Of a DNA stretch of 64,000 nt, positions 1 to 9,078 are shown one piece after another; positions within the stretch are counted from its first letter, which is position 1; every line of letters begins with the position of its first letter. Origin of the DNA: Candidatus Accumulibacter similis (GTDB taxonomy: Bacteria > Pseudomonadota > Gammaproteobacteria > Burkholderiales > Rhodocyclaceae). The position numbers and the translations under genes are program-made. The notes under the pieces were generated by a model. The model searched no databases, was not told where the DNA came from, and was given only the letters and a program-made list of their open reading frames with translations. The stretch covers positions 2,662,415 through 2,726,414 of the forward strand of contig CP054595.1 of NCBI GenBank assembly GCA_013347225.1, in the 5' to 3' direction.

Positions 1-509
1 GACCCATCCCACAGTCCCGAGCCGTAGCCGCTCCCACCGCCAAAGCCCGTCCCGTCTCCTTGGCCCCCGCCGTTGCCCACATGTCGACCGAGACCACGCT
101 CGGCTGCGAAGCGCCCCGCGCTCCAAACGACGACCGCCTTCCAGACGACGCGCGACTTCTGCCCGGCGTCGAGGAGGCGGGCGAACACATCCTTGCTCGG
201 GTAATGCGCCAGGTCGGGCGTCTTGCCGAAGCCAGGGAAGACGAGCGTCTCCTCGCGGATTCGGACATCGGGCGCCGCGCGGGCCAGGAGCCCGCGGTGC
301 TCGCGGGACTGCAGCGCGGCCCACCAGTAGCTCTTGCCCATGCCGCGGTCGCCGAGTACCACCGGAATGTTGATGTGGAGCGCCCGCGCGTGGGTCTTGG
401 GGACGAAGAACTGGTGCCTCGGCGGAGGCGCACCGTACTCCGCGCTCTCGACCGGGAGGGCGTCGCGGATCAGCTCGCGGAGGTCGGCCGTGCGCATGCG
501 CGTTGTCAC
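1..509 (-). CDS. P-loop ATPase, partial (C-terminus outside window)
   Basis: The frame starts with GTG at 509, overlapping the TGA of the upstream ATPase gene (GTGA), and stays open to the window edge, giving about 169 codons. ATG five codons in is an alternative start. Residues about 50-60 read VVLGDRGMGKS, a clear Walker A motif, so the protein should bind nucleotide. The visible C-terminal part is glycine-rich (around residues 148-168), perhaps a flexible linker. It is the last visible gene of the HEPN / KGGVGR-ATPase / ATPase trio at the distal end of the BREX operon and is translationally coupled to its neighbour. The family cannot be named from this fragment; AAA+ or STAND-type ATPases are possible. 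I infer a role in the same defence module from position only. Confidence 0.75.
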   Translation of the reverse strand, partial: MTTRMRTADLRELIRDALPVESAEYGAPPPRHQFFVPKTHARALHINIPVVLGDRGMGKSYWWAALQSREHRGLLARAAPDVRIREETLVFPGFGKTPDLAHYPSKDVFARLLDAGQKSRVVWKAVVVWSAGRFAAERGLGRHVGNGGGQGDGTGFGGGSGYGSGLWDG

Positions 510-1810
510 GGCGCCTCCGATAAGAAGGTCCGGTCAAACCAGTCGAAGAGCTTGGCATAGGCCGCGGTAAGCGGGCCTTCCTGGAGCGCGCTCAGTGGGT
601 CGAAGGCCACGAGCGCTTCGTCGAAAAGCACCTCGCGAGGATAGTGGTTGGCCGACTCGTCAGTCAGCTGGAAATTAAATACGGTCGCCGATTCGGCAGT
701 GTCCTCTGTCGAGTCAGGCGGCTGGTCGTAGAGGGTTTCCCAGAAGAGCGTGTACGCGCCGTCGCGCAAACCCTCAACGTACTTCTCGGCATCCTTGCGC
801 GGCACCATCGAACCGATCACCCAGAGTCTTTCGCGGAAATTCCGCATATCGGGATGGAAGCGCCAGTGCTCGAACAGGAAGCGATACGCGGTCCAGGTCT
901 GCCGCGTATCGACCGCGAACATCAACGTATCGGCGCCCATCGCGAGGATCAGCGCAGCGCTCGTGTCGTGGATGCCGGTGCGACTGTCGAGCAGCACGAT
1001 GTCCGGTTGCTCCTGTTCTTCGAGATTGCCAACCAACCGCAGCAACCGGCGCGGCCAAGGCTCATGCCCGCTGGGACCACGCTCTAGGTAGGCACGGCCC
1101 AACTTGGGCAGGTAGTCGCCCTGGTCATCGGGATGGATGCTCGCGCCGCGGAAGCCGGTATCCGTTCCGAAGCAGGGCACCACGCTCAGCTTGCCATCGG
1201 TGGCGAGACCGAGGTCACTCTCGGCAACCATGTCCGGCAGCACGAGACCTCCTTGCCCGACCGCGTCCTCCACGAACCAGTCGACGATGCCGAAGCGAGG
1301 CAGGCTCCCGCCCAAGAGCGTCGTCCCCGCACCCGGCGACTCCAAGTCGAGATCCAGAACCAACACCCGCTTCCCCTTCTTGGCGAGGTGCCAGGCGAGT
1401 GCTGTTGCGGTTGTAGACCGACCTACCCCCCCCTTCATCGAGAACAGCGTGAATCGCTTCCTTCCGCCCGGTTCGGTGTTCAGAGACGCGCTCCATTCGG
1501 TACCGGTCAGCAGCCGATCGACGAGGACCACTTGGGCACCATCCTTCCGCGCGAGAACCACCCGTGCGGACGCCACTGCGGTTCCGACATCGGAGGCTCG
1601 AAGGAAGGTCGACGTCGGCGCATACCCGTAGACTCCGAGCGCACTTGACAATTCGGCCGCCAGAGCGCCCGCTGCGTCGGCACGATCCTCGGGGAGGACC
1701 ACGCGGAACTTGCCGAAGAGGTCGCGAACGAGAACCGCAGGCCGATTCGGATCGGCCAGATGCTGGAGCACGATCTCGGCGGCTTTAGTAAGGGCGTCAT
1801 TGAACATCAT
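506..1810 (-). CDS. KGGVGR-motif variant AAA (ParA/MinD-like) ATPase
   Basis: A 434-aa protein. Around residues 124-133 it reads SMKGGVGRST, the deviant Walker A of the ParA/MinD/SIMIBI class, but with Arg in place of the usual second Lys (KGGxGK). VLVLDLDLESPG shortly after resembles the switch I / A' region, and PDIVLLDSRTG the Walker B strand. The first 115 or so residues form a separate N-terminal domain that I do not recognise. I chose ATG 1810 because it overlaps the TGA of the HEPN-like gene (TGATG); the open frame extends 15 codons upstream into that gene without reason. ParA-like ATPases usually act as dimers that position cargo, but variants with this motif also occur in defence contexts. 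A defence role is inferred from linkage to BREX genes. Confidence 0.85.
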   Translation of the reverse strand: MMFNDALTKAAEIVLQHLADPNRPAVLVRDLFGKFRVVLPEDRADAAGALAAELSSALGVYGYAPTSTFLRASDVGTAVASARVVLARKDGAQVVLVDRLLTGTEWSASLNTEPGGRKRFTLFSMKGGVGRSTTATALAWHLAKKGKRVLVLDLDLESPGAGTTLLGGSLPRFGIVDWFVEDAVGQGGLVLPDMVAESDLGLATDGKLSVVPCFGTDTGFRGASIHPDDQGDYLPKLGRAYLERGPSGHEPWPRRLLRLVGNLEEQEQPDIVLLDSRTGIHDTSAALILAMGADTLMFAVDTRQTWTAYRFLFEHWRFHPDMRNFRERLWVIGSMVPRKDAEKYVEGLRDGAYTLFWETLYDQPPDSTEDTAESATVFNFQLTDESANHYPREVLFDEALVAFDPLSALQEGPLTAAYAKLFDWFDRTFLSEAP

Positions 1811-2220
1811 CAGAACACCCCGTCGAGAATGAGTTCTTGAACGAGCAGGCGGCACTCGTGCGCTGCCGCCCGGTGGCTGGTCAGGTTAGGTGCACTGAAG
1901 GAAGCCCGCCCCCAATAGCGCTGCTCTGCCTGCCAGGACGCAAACGGGTTCATCGGCGGCACATAGGCCAAGTACTTCGCGTCGAGAAGGCCGCTGGAGA
2001 ACGACTGGAACTTCGCCCACAGCGCGTCGATGTGGTTCTTGTACCCAATCGGAGCGCCGTCGGGCCCGACCGGCTGCCCAATCCCGACCATCGCAGCCTT
2101 CAGCGAGCACTCTGCGGAGAAGCCGAACAGATGGTCCGCGTTGTGCGGTCGCGCTTGCGCTTCGAGGAGTTCGGCGTCCTCGAAGTGGCGTGCTGAGGCA
2201 TCTCGGAAGTCGGTGCTCAT
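1810..2220 (-). CDS. HEPN-like small protein
   Basis: A 136-aa, mainly helical protein. The segment DHLFGFSAECSLKAAM near residues 29-44 resembles the second helix of HEPN (higher eukaryote and prokaryote nucleotide-binding) proteins, where a conserved helix packs in the dimer. A C-terminal HRAAAHECR could supply Arg and His like the R-X(4-6)-H RNase motif, but the spacing is shorter, so catalytic activity is uncertain. ATG at 2220 overlaps the stop of pglX, and its own TGA overlaps the next ATG, so it is embedded in the operon. HEPN proteins often act as RNases or as partners of nucleotidyltransferases; no nucleotidyltransferase is visible here and the partner is instead the KGGVGR ATPase. 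Confidence 0.6.
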   Translation of the reverse strand: MSTDFRDASARHFEDAELLEAQARPHNADHLFGFSAECSLKAAMVGIGQPVGPDGAPIGYKNHIDALWAKFQSFSSGLLDAKYLAYVPPMNPFASWQAEQRYWGRASFSAPNLTSHRAAAHECRLLVQELILDGVF

Positions 2221-4163
2221 ACGGCAGCCTCCTTGCGCAGGCAGTAGGCCGCGACCTCGACCATCGCGCTGTCGAGAACGCCCTGGCCGAGGTCGGCGAA
2301 GACGGTGGGCGGGGCCTCCTTGAGCAGGATCTCCTCACGCCACCGCTGGAAGCTCGACAGGAAGAAGCCGGTGCGCGAGGTAATGGCGCCCAGGTAGCCC
2401 GTCGGGTGCAGGAGTTCGATGCCACGCTCCACGAAGGCGGCGTAGACGTCGTTCTTGGTCCGCGGATAGGCCGACTCGAACTCCTTCTTCGCCGCCAGGC
2501 TCGCCGCGCCGAAGGGCGGGTTCATCAGCACGACGTCGAAGCGCTTCCGGCACAGGTCGATGAACGCGATGCCCTGCGCGGCGTCCCCGGCGAAGAGCTG
2601 GCGACGCACGCCCAGCGAGGCCGGCGCACCAGCGGCGTACTCCTGGAGGGCTTCGACGATCCGTTCCTCAGCCGAGTCGAAAAAGGACTCGTCCGAGACG
2701 CCCGAGAGGTCGAACTCGAGCTGGGGGTTTCGTGGGCGGTCGAAGCCAGGCAGGAACTTCTGCGGCTCTCGCTGTTCGCGCAGGAACTGCTCGCGGGCCT
2801 TGGCGACCGCGCTCTGAAGTGCACGGTCGACCTTGAGCAGCGATCCCAGCTCGCCAGCGAGGCGCATCTCCTCGACCATCCGCTGGAAGAGATCGCCTAG
2901 CACCTGGGGCCGAAGCGTCGAGGCGAACTCCGCCACCATGCTCCGGTCGCCGGGCATCGGCTCAGCCGTGACGATGTTGGTGCGTCCGATGAGGGGCCGG
3001 TCCTGGGCCGCGACCTTGTGGTCGTGGTAGGACCGCTGGGCCCGCATCCAGAGCGCAAGGCCGGCGATCTGCGCCGCGCGCGGGTCGATGTCGACACCGT
3101 GGAGGTTATGCTTGAGGACCAGCTCCGGGACGGCACGGCGTAGGGCCAGCTCGGAGTCGTAGTCCTCCTTGAGGGTTCGGCCGGTGACCTCGGACTTCGC
3201 CGCCGCCCCTGCACGCCAGGCCTCCTCGTAGATGCCGAAGAAGCTGCGCGTCGGATCGCCCGCGAGCAGGTCGAAGGCGTAGAGCAGGAAATGGCCGGAG
3301 CCGCACGCCGGGTCCAGGACGCGCAGGTCGCGGGGGTCCTTGGGAGTGCGCTCCTCGAAGCCCTCCTCGGGCTTGACGAGGTAGTCGAGGTGGGCGAGCT
3401 GCGTGTCGGCTCCGCGCATCTCGCACCACGTCCGGCCCAGCGAGTTGTCGGTGAGGAACTGGACGACGTAGCGCGGCGTGAAGAACTGGTTGCGAACGGC
3501 GAGCTCGCGGCTGTTGCGTGGGGCCTGGCTCTCGGCCCGCATCTGCCGGCGCTCGTCTTCGCCGTTGAAGTACTGGTAGACCCAGCCGATGGTCTCGTCC
3601 TCGCCCCAGACCGACGCGACCTCGGGATCGTTCAGCGCGGCCAGGAGGTCGAGCAGCGCCTGGCGCCTGGGCCAGAGGAGCGTCGACGCGTCGCGGCGAT
3701 CGAAGAGCGCGCGGACCTCCTGCGCGATTTCGTCGAAGATGGTCTCGACGTAGAGCCGGTAGCCCTTGTCAGGCATCGCGACGAGGCCGGGCGCGAGCGC
3801 GATGAACTCCTTGAAGCCGGCCGAGTCCTCGCCGCGCGAGATGCACTCCTGCACTAGCTTGCGGGCCTCGAGCATCTTGAGCGCCACGAACCGGTTGAGC
3901 GTGTGGAAAGCGGCCTCACGCAGGTAGGCAGCGACGGCGGCCGCGGCGGTGATGCCTTGCGAGCGCTTGTGGGCGACGGCGGCCACGAGCTTGTCCCAGA
4001 GCACGCGCTCGCGAGGAGACAGGTGCGCGCCGGGGGCGAGCGGAATCCGCCCATCCAGGAGGATGTCGTAGCGGCCCTCGAGCTGCTCCCGGAACTCCTG
4101 CTCGAGGAGCCGTCGCGCTTGCTGGGTGAGGCGTTCCAGCCTCTGTCGTGTCTCCTTCTCCAC
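2217..4163 (-). CDS. pglX: BREX DNA methyltransferase PglX, short form lacking the C-terminal half
   Basis: The 648-aa product carries an adenine-specific methyltransferase core: SAM-binding motif LDPACGSGHF at residues about 283-292 and catalytic motif NPPF at about 548-551, after an N-terminal helical region typical of PglX/BrxX. In BREX, PglX methylates host DNA at a non-palindromic site and is needed for self/non-self marking. Family members are usually 1,100-1,250 aa. This one ends just after the last strand of the methyltransferase fold (motif VEVAAYCLRK), so the target-recognition half is missing. The stop overlaps the ATG of the HEPN-like gene, which makes this a clean operonic junction and not an obvious frameshift. 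The start is 9 bp after brxC. The missing half may be encoded further left or lost. Confidence 0.9.
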   Translation of the reverse strand: MEKETRQRLERLTQQARRLLEQEFREQLEGRYDILLDGRIPLAPGAHLSPRERVLWDKLVAAVAHKRSQGITAAAAVAAYLREAAFHTLNRFVALKMLEARKLVQECISRGEDSAGFKEFIALAPGLVAMPDKGYRLYVETIFDEIAQEVRALFDRRDASTLLWPRRQALLDLLAALNDPEVASVWGEDETIGWVYQYFNGEDERRQMRAESQAPRNSRELAVRNQFFTPRYVVQFLTDNSLGRTWCEMRGADTQLAHLDYLVKPEEGFEERTPKDPRDLRVLDPACGSGHFLLYAFDLLAGDPTRSFFGIYEEAWRAGAAAKSEVTGRTLKEDYDSELALRRAVPELVLKHNLHGVDIDPRAAQIAGLALWMRAQRSYHDHKVAAQDRPLIGRTNIVTAEPMPGDRSMVAEFASTLRPQVLGDLFQRMVEEMRLAGELGSLLKVDRALQSAVAKAREQFLREQREPQKFLPGFDRPRNPQLEFDLSGVSDESFFDSAEERIVEALQEYAAGAPASLGVRRQLFAGDAAQGIAFIDLCRKRFDVVLMNPPFGAASLAAKKEFESAYPRTKNDVYAAFVERGIELLHPTGYLGAITSRTGFFLSSFQRWREEILLKEAPPTVFADLGQGVLDSAMVEVAAYCLRKEAAV

Positions 4164-4172
4164 GCGTTGCTC

Positions 4173-7100
4173 CTACTGAATCCAGACCTTCTTGCCCTCG
4201 CCGAGCAGCTTCTCGATGCGCTGGCGGAGCGCGCCGATGGCCGCTTCGAGTTGCTCCGGGGTCTCGACGCGTCCGGCGAAGAAGTCGCCGACGTTGATGG
4301 TGACGAGGCGGCTGCCCTCGATGAGCTCCATCATCTGCTGCACCGCGGCCTTGAGGTGCTGCGGGCACGCGCTGAGCTCAGAGCGCAGGAACGGGATGGT
4401 CGCGGAGGCCGGCACCGTGGCCGAGGCACGGTTCGTGAGCGGCGCAGCGACGCGCAACTGCTGCTCTTCGTTCAGCTCGGTCCAGGCCGGGTTGCCATGA
4501 AGCGTCGCCAGCGCCTGCTGGTAGCACTCGGTGCGCGCGGCAGCGGCCGCCTGGAAGCGCGCCTGGTACTCGGCCTCGAGGGCGGTTGCGTGCTGGTCGA
4601 TCTGAGCGATGTCTCGGTAGAAGGTCTCGCGCGCCATCATGTCGGCCAGGGCTTCGGCCTTCGGCCGCAGACCGTCGGGCAGGTCCGGCTCCTGGTCGAG
4701 GAAGGCCCAGTGGCTGTCGAGCGCGCGGCGTGCCCGCTTGAGGTCGAGGAGCCGCGGCTCCGTTAGCGCGGCGGCGAGCTCGCTTGCGCGCTTCACCGCC
4801 TCTTTGAGGGCCTTGTGCGCGCCGTTGAAGGTGAGGATGGCGTCGTCCTCGTTGCCCCCGCGGATTGCCCGCATCTGGTCGATGGCTTCCTGGAGCACGG
4901 TGGCGCCGGGGAGCCCGTGGGTGAGCAAGGTGGTGTGCACCTCGTGGAGCTTCTCCTCGGCCTCGCCGACCTCCCGGCGGATCGCCTCGGCGATCACGCT
5001 CGCCTGAAGCTCGGGAAGCTGCTTGCCGAACACGTCGCGATAGGCCGCCTCCGCTTCGAGCCAGTCGTTGATGTCGGTGCCCGAGACGCGCTTCTGGAAC
5101 GAGCAGGCCCGGAAGAGGTTGTTGCTCGAGAAGGTGTTGCGCGCCTCGACGGAGAGCGCCGAGTCGATGGTCGTGCCCTTGCTGGTGGCCTTGACCTTGC
5201 CGGCCCGCACGAGGGCCACGACGAAGAGACGGACGACGTCGAGGTTCCAGCCGAAGGGTTCCTTTTCGAACTCGTCGGCGAGGTAGCGGCCGGTGGCCGT
5301 CTCGCCGTAGCTCGTCTTGTTCTCGATGCGGTCCATCACCTCCTTGAGCACGCCGGTCTCGGTGTGGAAGACCGTCTGGCCCTTCTCGTCGCGCACGAGG
5401 TTCAGCTGCGCGAAGATCGGTGTGAGGCCGCGGAGGTTCTCGTTGGTCATCAGGGTGTCGAGGTCCTTCGACGCGACGCGCGCTGCACCTTCGGCGAAGC
5501 GGTCGTAGACCTCGGGGAGCACTTGGCCGAGGACCCGGCTCGCGGCCTGGCTGACCGCGGTGACCGAGTCGCCCGGGCTGCGGTCGTTGCCCTGGAAGTA
5601 GATGGAGCCGGCGAGGAGCGCCTCGCGGAGGAGGCGGCGCAGCTCGGTCTCATGCGTCCGGAGGCGCAGCTTCTCTTCGGCGACGAGGGACGTCTCATCC
5701 TTCGTCTTGGCCGCGCGTTCCTTGCGGGCGAGGATCTCGCGCGAGCGGAAGACCTCGACCGTCTCGCGGTCGACGTGTTCGTCGAGGCCCGCGACCCAGA
5801 AGACCGCCTTGCGCTCTGCCTGGGAGCGCGAGCGCGCTTCGGTGGCTTGGCGCTCGAGCTCCGCCCCGCGCTCGGCGAGCGTGACGTGGAACGCGATGTC
5901 CTCGTCGAAGACGGACCGGCCGTTGAAGGTGAGCCCGCCCTTGAAGGTGCGGGCGTCCTGTAGGTTGTGTGAGGGCCTGGGCTCCCAGAGCGCCATGACC
6001 GCGTCGGCGTGGATGCGGTTGATGTCGCCTGGCTTCGGCTGGAAGCTGGCGCGCGTGACCTCCCAGTCGTCTTCGGCGGGCGTCGGGATGCGGTACTGGC
6101 CGTCGGAGACGCGCACCTTGTGTGCGTCGACGAGCTGCCGAAGGGCCTCCTTGACCTCGGGCAGCACCGAGTCGGCGCCGACGGCGGGATGCAAGGTGGA
6201 GGCGATGTTCTCGGCCGTGCGGTGGATGCTCTTGACGTACTGGAGGAGGCAGATGGCCTTCGCCACGGCCTGTGCGAAGGGGTGCGGGACCTCGGTCTTG
6301 ATCGCCGCGATCTTCCCGCGGATCTCGCTCGGGATGTTGCTGGCGATGAGGTCGTAGATCTGGTCGATGGTCGCCAGCTTGCCGACCGGTTGCTCGGCGA
6401 GCTTCACGCCCTCGTGGATCAGGAGCTGCTGCGCGAGCTTGATGATGGTGCGGTTGGCGCCGCCGACGTGCTTTGTCGCGCCGCCCTGGGTGCGAAGCCC
6501 AGAGACGACCTGGATGATCAGGTCGATCTGGTACGGCAGCAGCGGGTAGAGGTCCTGGAAGCGGTCCGTGGAGAGCTCGGGCAGCTGGATGTCAGCGGTG
6601 AGCCGCGTGTTCGCCGTGAGCCGCCCGCTGTGCTTGCTGTAGAGGTCGCGCAGGGTGTCGAGCGCGGCGGCGTTCTTGGCGAGGACGCGCTTGCTCGTGA
6701 CCTCGGAGATGTCGGACGGCTCGAGGTGGACCTGCAACGGGAAACGGTCCATCAAGCGAGCGAGCTCGACCCGCTTGTCGTCGAGGCCACCGACGAGCTC
6801 GGTCAGCTTCTCCTGGGAGGTGACGACGATCCAGATCTTGCCGCGGCCAACCCGGCCCAGGCTCTGCACGGCCGCCTGCAGGTCGAGCATCTTCTGGACG
6901 TCGCGCGCCACGAACTGCCCGACCTCGTCGACGACGAAGGCGAGGTTCTTCTGGGGGCGCCGGCGGCCCATCAGGTCCTTGCACCGCTCGGCCAAGCGGC
7001 CGGCGGTGATGTCGGCGCGGTCCTGCACCGCCTGGACCCACGAATCCTGGGTCTGGTAGCGGCTCGGGAAGAGCCGGTGCATGACCGCGCTCGCCTCGCC

Positions 7101-7715
7101 GAGGGAGAAGGCGATGAGGTCCTTGTTGGCGTCCCACTCCTGTTCGAACATCTCCCGGTAGGTTGCCTCGAAGCCTTCGAGCTCGCCCTTCTGTTCCAGC
7201 GTGATCTCGAGCTCGGCGAGGTCGAGGTCCTCGGCGTAGCCCAGGCTCTTGAGGAAGAGCCGGTACATGATCTCGGTGAGCGTCTGGTTGCCGCTCTTGA
7301 TGCCGCGGTCGGTGGAGACGTCGAAGATGACGGCGTCGGTCGGGATGTGCTCCGAGATCTGCTTGAGGAGGACCTTGAGCTCGGTGTCGCTTGCGCGGTC
7401 CGCGAAGATCTCGGCGGCCGCCTCGCCCTGCACTTGGCGGTTCTGGAGGGCCAGCCCCAGCATTTTCGCGAAGCTGGACTTGCCCGAGCCGAAGAAGCCC
7501 GAGACCCAGATGGCGATGCCCTCGTGCGGCTTGTTGGGGGTCTCCCAGTAGCTGCGGAGGATGTTTTTGTAGTGGCCGCGGATGGCGTCCGTCAGAACGT
7601 ACTCGCCGATCTCCTCCCTGAGGATGGCTTCGTCGGTCTGGTCGACCTTGATGACCTCCTCGATGCGCCGGCAGATGTCGCCAGCGAAGAGCTCCTTGAT
7701 CTGCGTGTTGGCCAT
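4173..7715 (-). CDS. brxC: BREX P-loop ATPase BrxC
   Basis: A 1,180-aa protein, the usual length for BrxC/PglY. Walker A is GFFGSGKS at residues about 73-80 and a Walker B-like VVDEVGQFV follows near residue 265. The long C-terminal half is helix-rich with coiled-coil-like Glu/Arg/Leu stretches, as in the family (DUF499-related AAA ATPases). BrxC is an essential core BREX component and thought to form large ATP-dependent assemblies with BrxB, PglZ and PglX. It lies 11 bp after brxB and 9 bp before pglX on the same strand. Length and motifs look intact. Confidence 0.95.
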   Translation of the reverse strand: MANTQIKELFAGDICRRIEEVIKVDQTDEAILREEIGEYVLTDAIRGHYKNILRSYWETPNKPHEGIAIWVSGFFGSGKSSFAKMLGLALQNRQVQGEAAAEIFADRASDTELKVLLKQISEHIPTDAVIFDVSTDRGIKSGNQTLTEIMYRLFLKSLGYAEDLDLAELEITLEQKGELEGFEATYREMFEQEWDANKDLIAFSLGEASAVMHRLFPSRYQTQDSWVQAVQDRADITAGRLAERCKDLMGRRRPQKNLAFVVDEVGQFVARDVQKMLDLQAAVQSLGRVGRGKIWIVVTSQEKLTELVGGLDDKRVELARLMDRFPLQVHLEPSDISEVTSKRVLAKNAAALDTLRDLYSKHSGRLTANTRLTADIQLPELSTDRFQDLYPLLPYQIDLIIQVVSGLRTQGGATKHVGGANRTIIKLAQQLLIHEGVKLAEQPVGKLATIDQIYDLIASNIPSEIRGKIAAIKTEVPHPFAQAVAKAICLLQYVKSIHRTAENIASTLHPAVGADSVLPEVKEALRQLVDAHKVRVSDGQYRIPTPAEDDWEVTRASFQPKPGDINRIHADAVMALWEPRPSHNLQDARTFKGGLTFNGRSVFDEDIAFHVTLAERGAELERQATEARSRSQAERKAVFWVAGLDEHVDRETVEVFRSREILARKERAAKTKDETSLVAEEKLRLRTHETELRRLLREALLAGSIYFQGNDRSPGDSVTAVSQAASRVLGQVLPEVYDRFAEGAARVASKDLDTLMTNENLRGLTPIFAQLNLVRDEKGQTVFHTETGVLKEVMDRIENKTSYGETATGRYLADEFEKEPFGWNLDVVRLFVVALVRAGKVKATSKGTTIDSALSVEARNTFSSNNLFRACSFQKRVSGTDINDWLEAEAAYRDVFGKQLPELQASVIAEAIRREVGEAEEKLHEVHTTLLTHGLPGATVLQEAIDQMRAIRGGNEDDAILTFNGAHKALKEAVKRASELAAALTEPRLLDLKRARRALDSHWAFLDQEPDLPDGLRPKAEALADMMARETFYRDIAQIDQHATALEAEYQARFQAAAAARTECYQQALATLHGNPAWTELNEEQQLRVAAPLTNRASATVPASATIPFLRSELSACPQHLKAAVQQMMELIEGSRLVTINVGDFFAGRVETPEQLEAAIGALRQRIEKLLGEGKKVWIQ

Positions 7716-7726
7716 CGGTCGCGCCT

Positions 7727-8305
7727 CTAGAAGATCTTCGGTCGGTAATTGTGCTCGGCCTCGAGCACGCCCATGAACTTCAGCCCAGCCACTCCATCGA
7801 GCTCTCCTGGGTAGAAGAGCACCGCCGGTACTTCGAGCTTGCCCTTGAGCTGCTCGAGCAGTGAGGACGTGCGGTAGAACGGGAACAGCGAGCCTGCCCG
7901 CACGATGAACACGATATCCCTGGCGGGATCGGCATCCTGTGGAAGCCGTGCGGCGACGAGGTCATCGAGAGGCCGACGACGGCTGATGACCATATGGATG
8001 GTGTCGAGCATCTTCTCGGTACCGGTGCGCTTCTCGGCGCTCGCGATGCGCTCGGTCGTCAGACCCTCGGCCGCGAGGGCGTCGGCCAGGCACTCCGCGA
8101 GCGAGATGCTCGTGACGCGCTTGCCGATCTGCTCGAGGCGCGTGCTCAGCAGGGCCAGCTCGGCGCGAAGCGGGATCTCTTCTTCCGGCGGGTAGTGGAA
8201 GATTGCGTACGGCATGTTGTGGTACGCGCTGATCCGCGCTCGCGGGTCCGTCTCGCGCAGCACGGGCTCGAGGTCCCTCGTGAGTCGTTGCTTCCAGTCG
8301 CTCAT
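7727..8305 (-). CDS. brxB: BREX protein BrxB (DUF1788 family)
   Basis: A 192-aa protein starting MSDWKQRLTRDLEPVL with the family's characteristic central segment DIVFIVRAGSLFPFYRTSSLL and the ending VLFYPGELDG...GLKFMG. These features and the position between brxA and brxC identify BrxB. Its biochemical role is not well defined; it is part of the BREX core assembly. ATG 8305 overlaps the brxA stop by 4 bp, implying translational coupling. No anomaly is visible. Confidence 0.93.
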   Translation of the reverse strand: MSDWKQRLTRDLEPVLRETDPRARISAYHNMPYAIFHYPPEEEIPLRAELALLSTRLEQIGKRVTSISLAECLADALAAEGLTTERIASAEKRTGTEKMLDTIHMVISRRRPLDDLVAARLPQDADPARDIVFIVRAGSLFPFYRTSSLLEQLKGKLEVPAVLFYPGELDGVAGLKFMGVLEAEHNYRPKIF

Positions 8306-9078
8306 GCCACCATCTCCCGTGCGTAGTCGGCGGCGGAGTCGCAGGGTAGCTTGAGCTGCGCGAGCGACCCTGCGACTTCGTAGTGAACGCGGCGGAACTG
8401 GTGGAGGCGGAAGAGCTCCCGCTCCACGTCGGCCGCGTCCATCAGGAACATGCGCCAGTCGGTCGAGTGCACGACCTCGCGCGCGTTCGGCTGTAGCTCG
8501 ATCATCGCGTGCAGCAGGTAGAGGAACGACTCGTCCGGCAGGTGGTACGACGCGAACTCGCGCGTGACCGTGCCGCGCATGAGGCCGAAGTCCACCGCCA
8601 TCTTCAAGAGCGCCGAGGCGACGCGCTTGAGTGTGCTCTCCTTCCAGGGCTCGGCCACGAGGCCCTTGTCGTGGAGCGCTCGTAGGTAGGGCCAGAGGTC
8701 CTCGGCTCGAACGCGCAGCGCGCCAATGGTGAATTGCTCATAGAGCCACTCGACGAGGAAGTCGCGGAGAAGGAACTCGCCCCGCGTTACGTGCCAGAGG
8801 AGCACCGGCCTCCAGAGTTCGAGCGGGCAGCCCCGCTGCGCCAGGTCGACCAGGTTGCGGTCGCGGCCTTCCGGGTCGAAGCGGCGGTGCAGGATCTTGC
8901 AGATGTCGTTCAGCCAGCTCGCGCTCGTGGCGCCCACGGAGTTCTTGCGTCGCAAGAGATCGAGGTTCTCTTTGCGCGACCTCGCGTAGTCCCACTCCCG
9001 GAAGACCGTGTACGTCTCCTCGATCAGGGTTCCCTTGATTGTGAAAGAGGAGACGACGGATGCTCGGCTGCCGCCCAT
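8302..9078 (-). CDS. brxA: BREX protein BrxA (DUF1819 family)
   Basis: A 258-aa protein. The N-terminal motif TIKGTLIEETYTVFREWDY and the following helical segments (residues about 60-120, ending FLLRDFLVEWLYEQF) match the BrxA/DUF1819 pattern, a small DNA-binding-like helical protein of BREX systems. Its stop overlaps brxB by 4 bp and its ATG shares one base with the brxE stop (TGATG). The length is a little above that of common BrxA proteins (about 200 aa), as in type 6-like systems. Function in defence is structural or DNA-binding by family knowledge; nothing in this copy looks broken. Confidence 0.9.
   Translation of the reverse strand: MGGSRASVVSSFTIKGTLIEETYTVFREWDYARSRKENLDLLRRKNSVGATSASWLNDICKILHRRFDPEGRDRNLVDLAQRGCPLELWRPVLLWHVTRGEFLLRDFLVEWLYEQFTIGALRVRAEDLWPYLRALHDKGLVAEPWKESTLKRVASALLKMAVDFGLMRGTVTREFASYHLPDESFLYLLHAMIELQPNAREVVHSTDWRMFLMDAADVERELFRLHQFRRVHYEVAGSLAQLKLPCDSAADYAREMVA

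Noticed and set aside
6009..7730. A 573-codon plus-strand open frame
   Set aside because: Shadow of brxC; Leu/Asp/Val/Arg-rich with no motifs.
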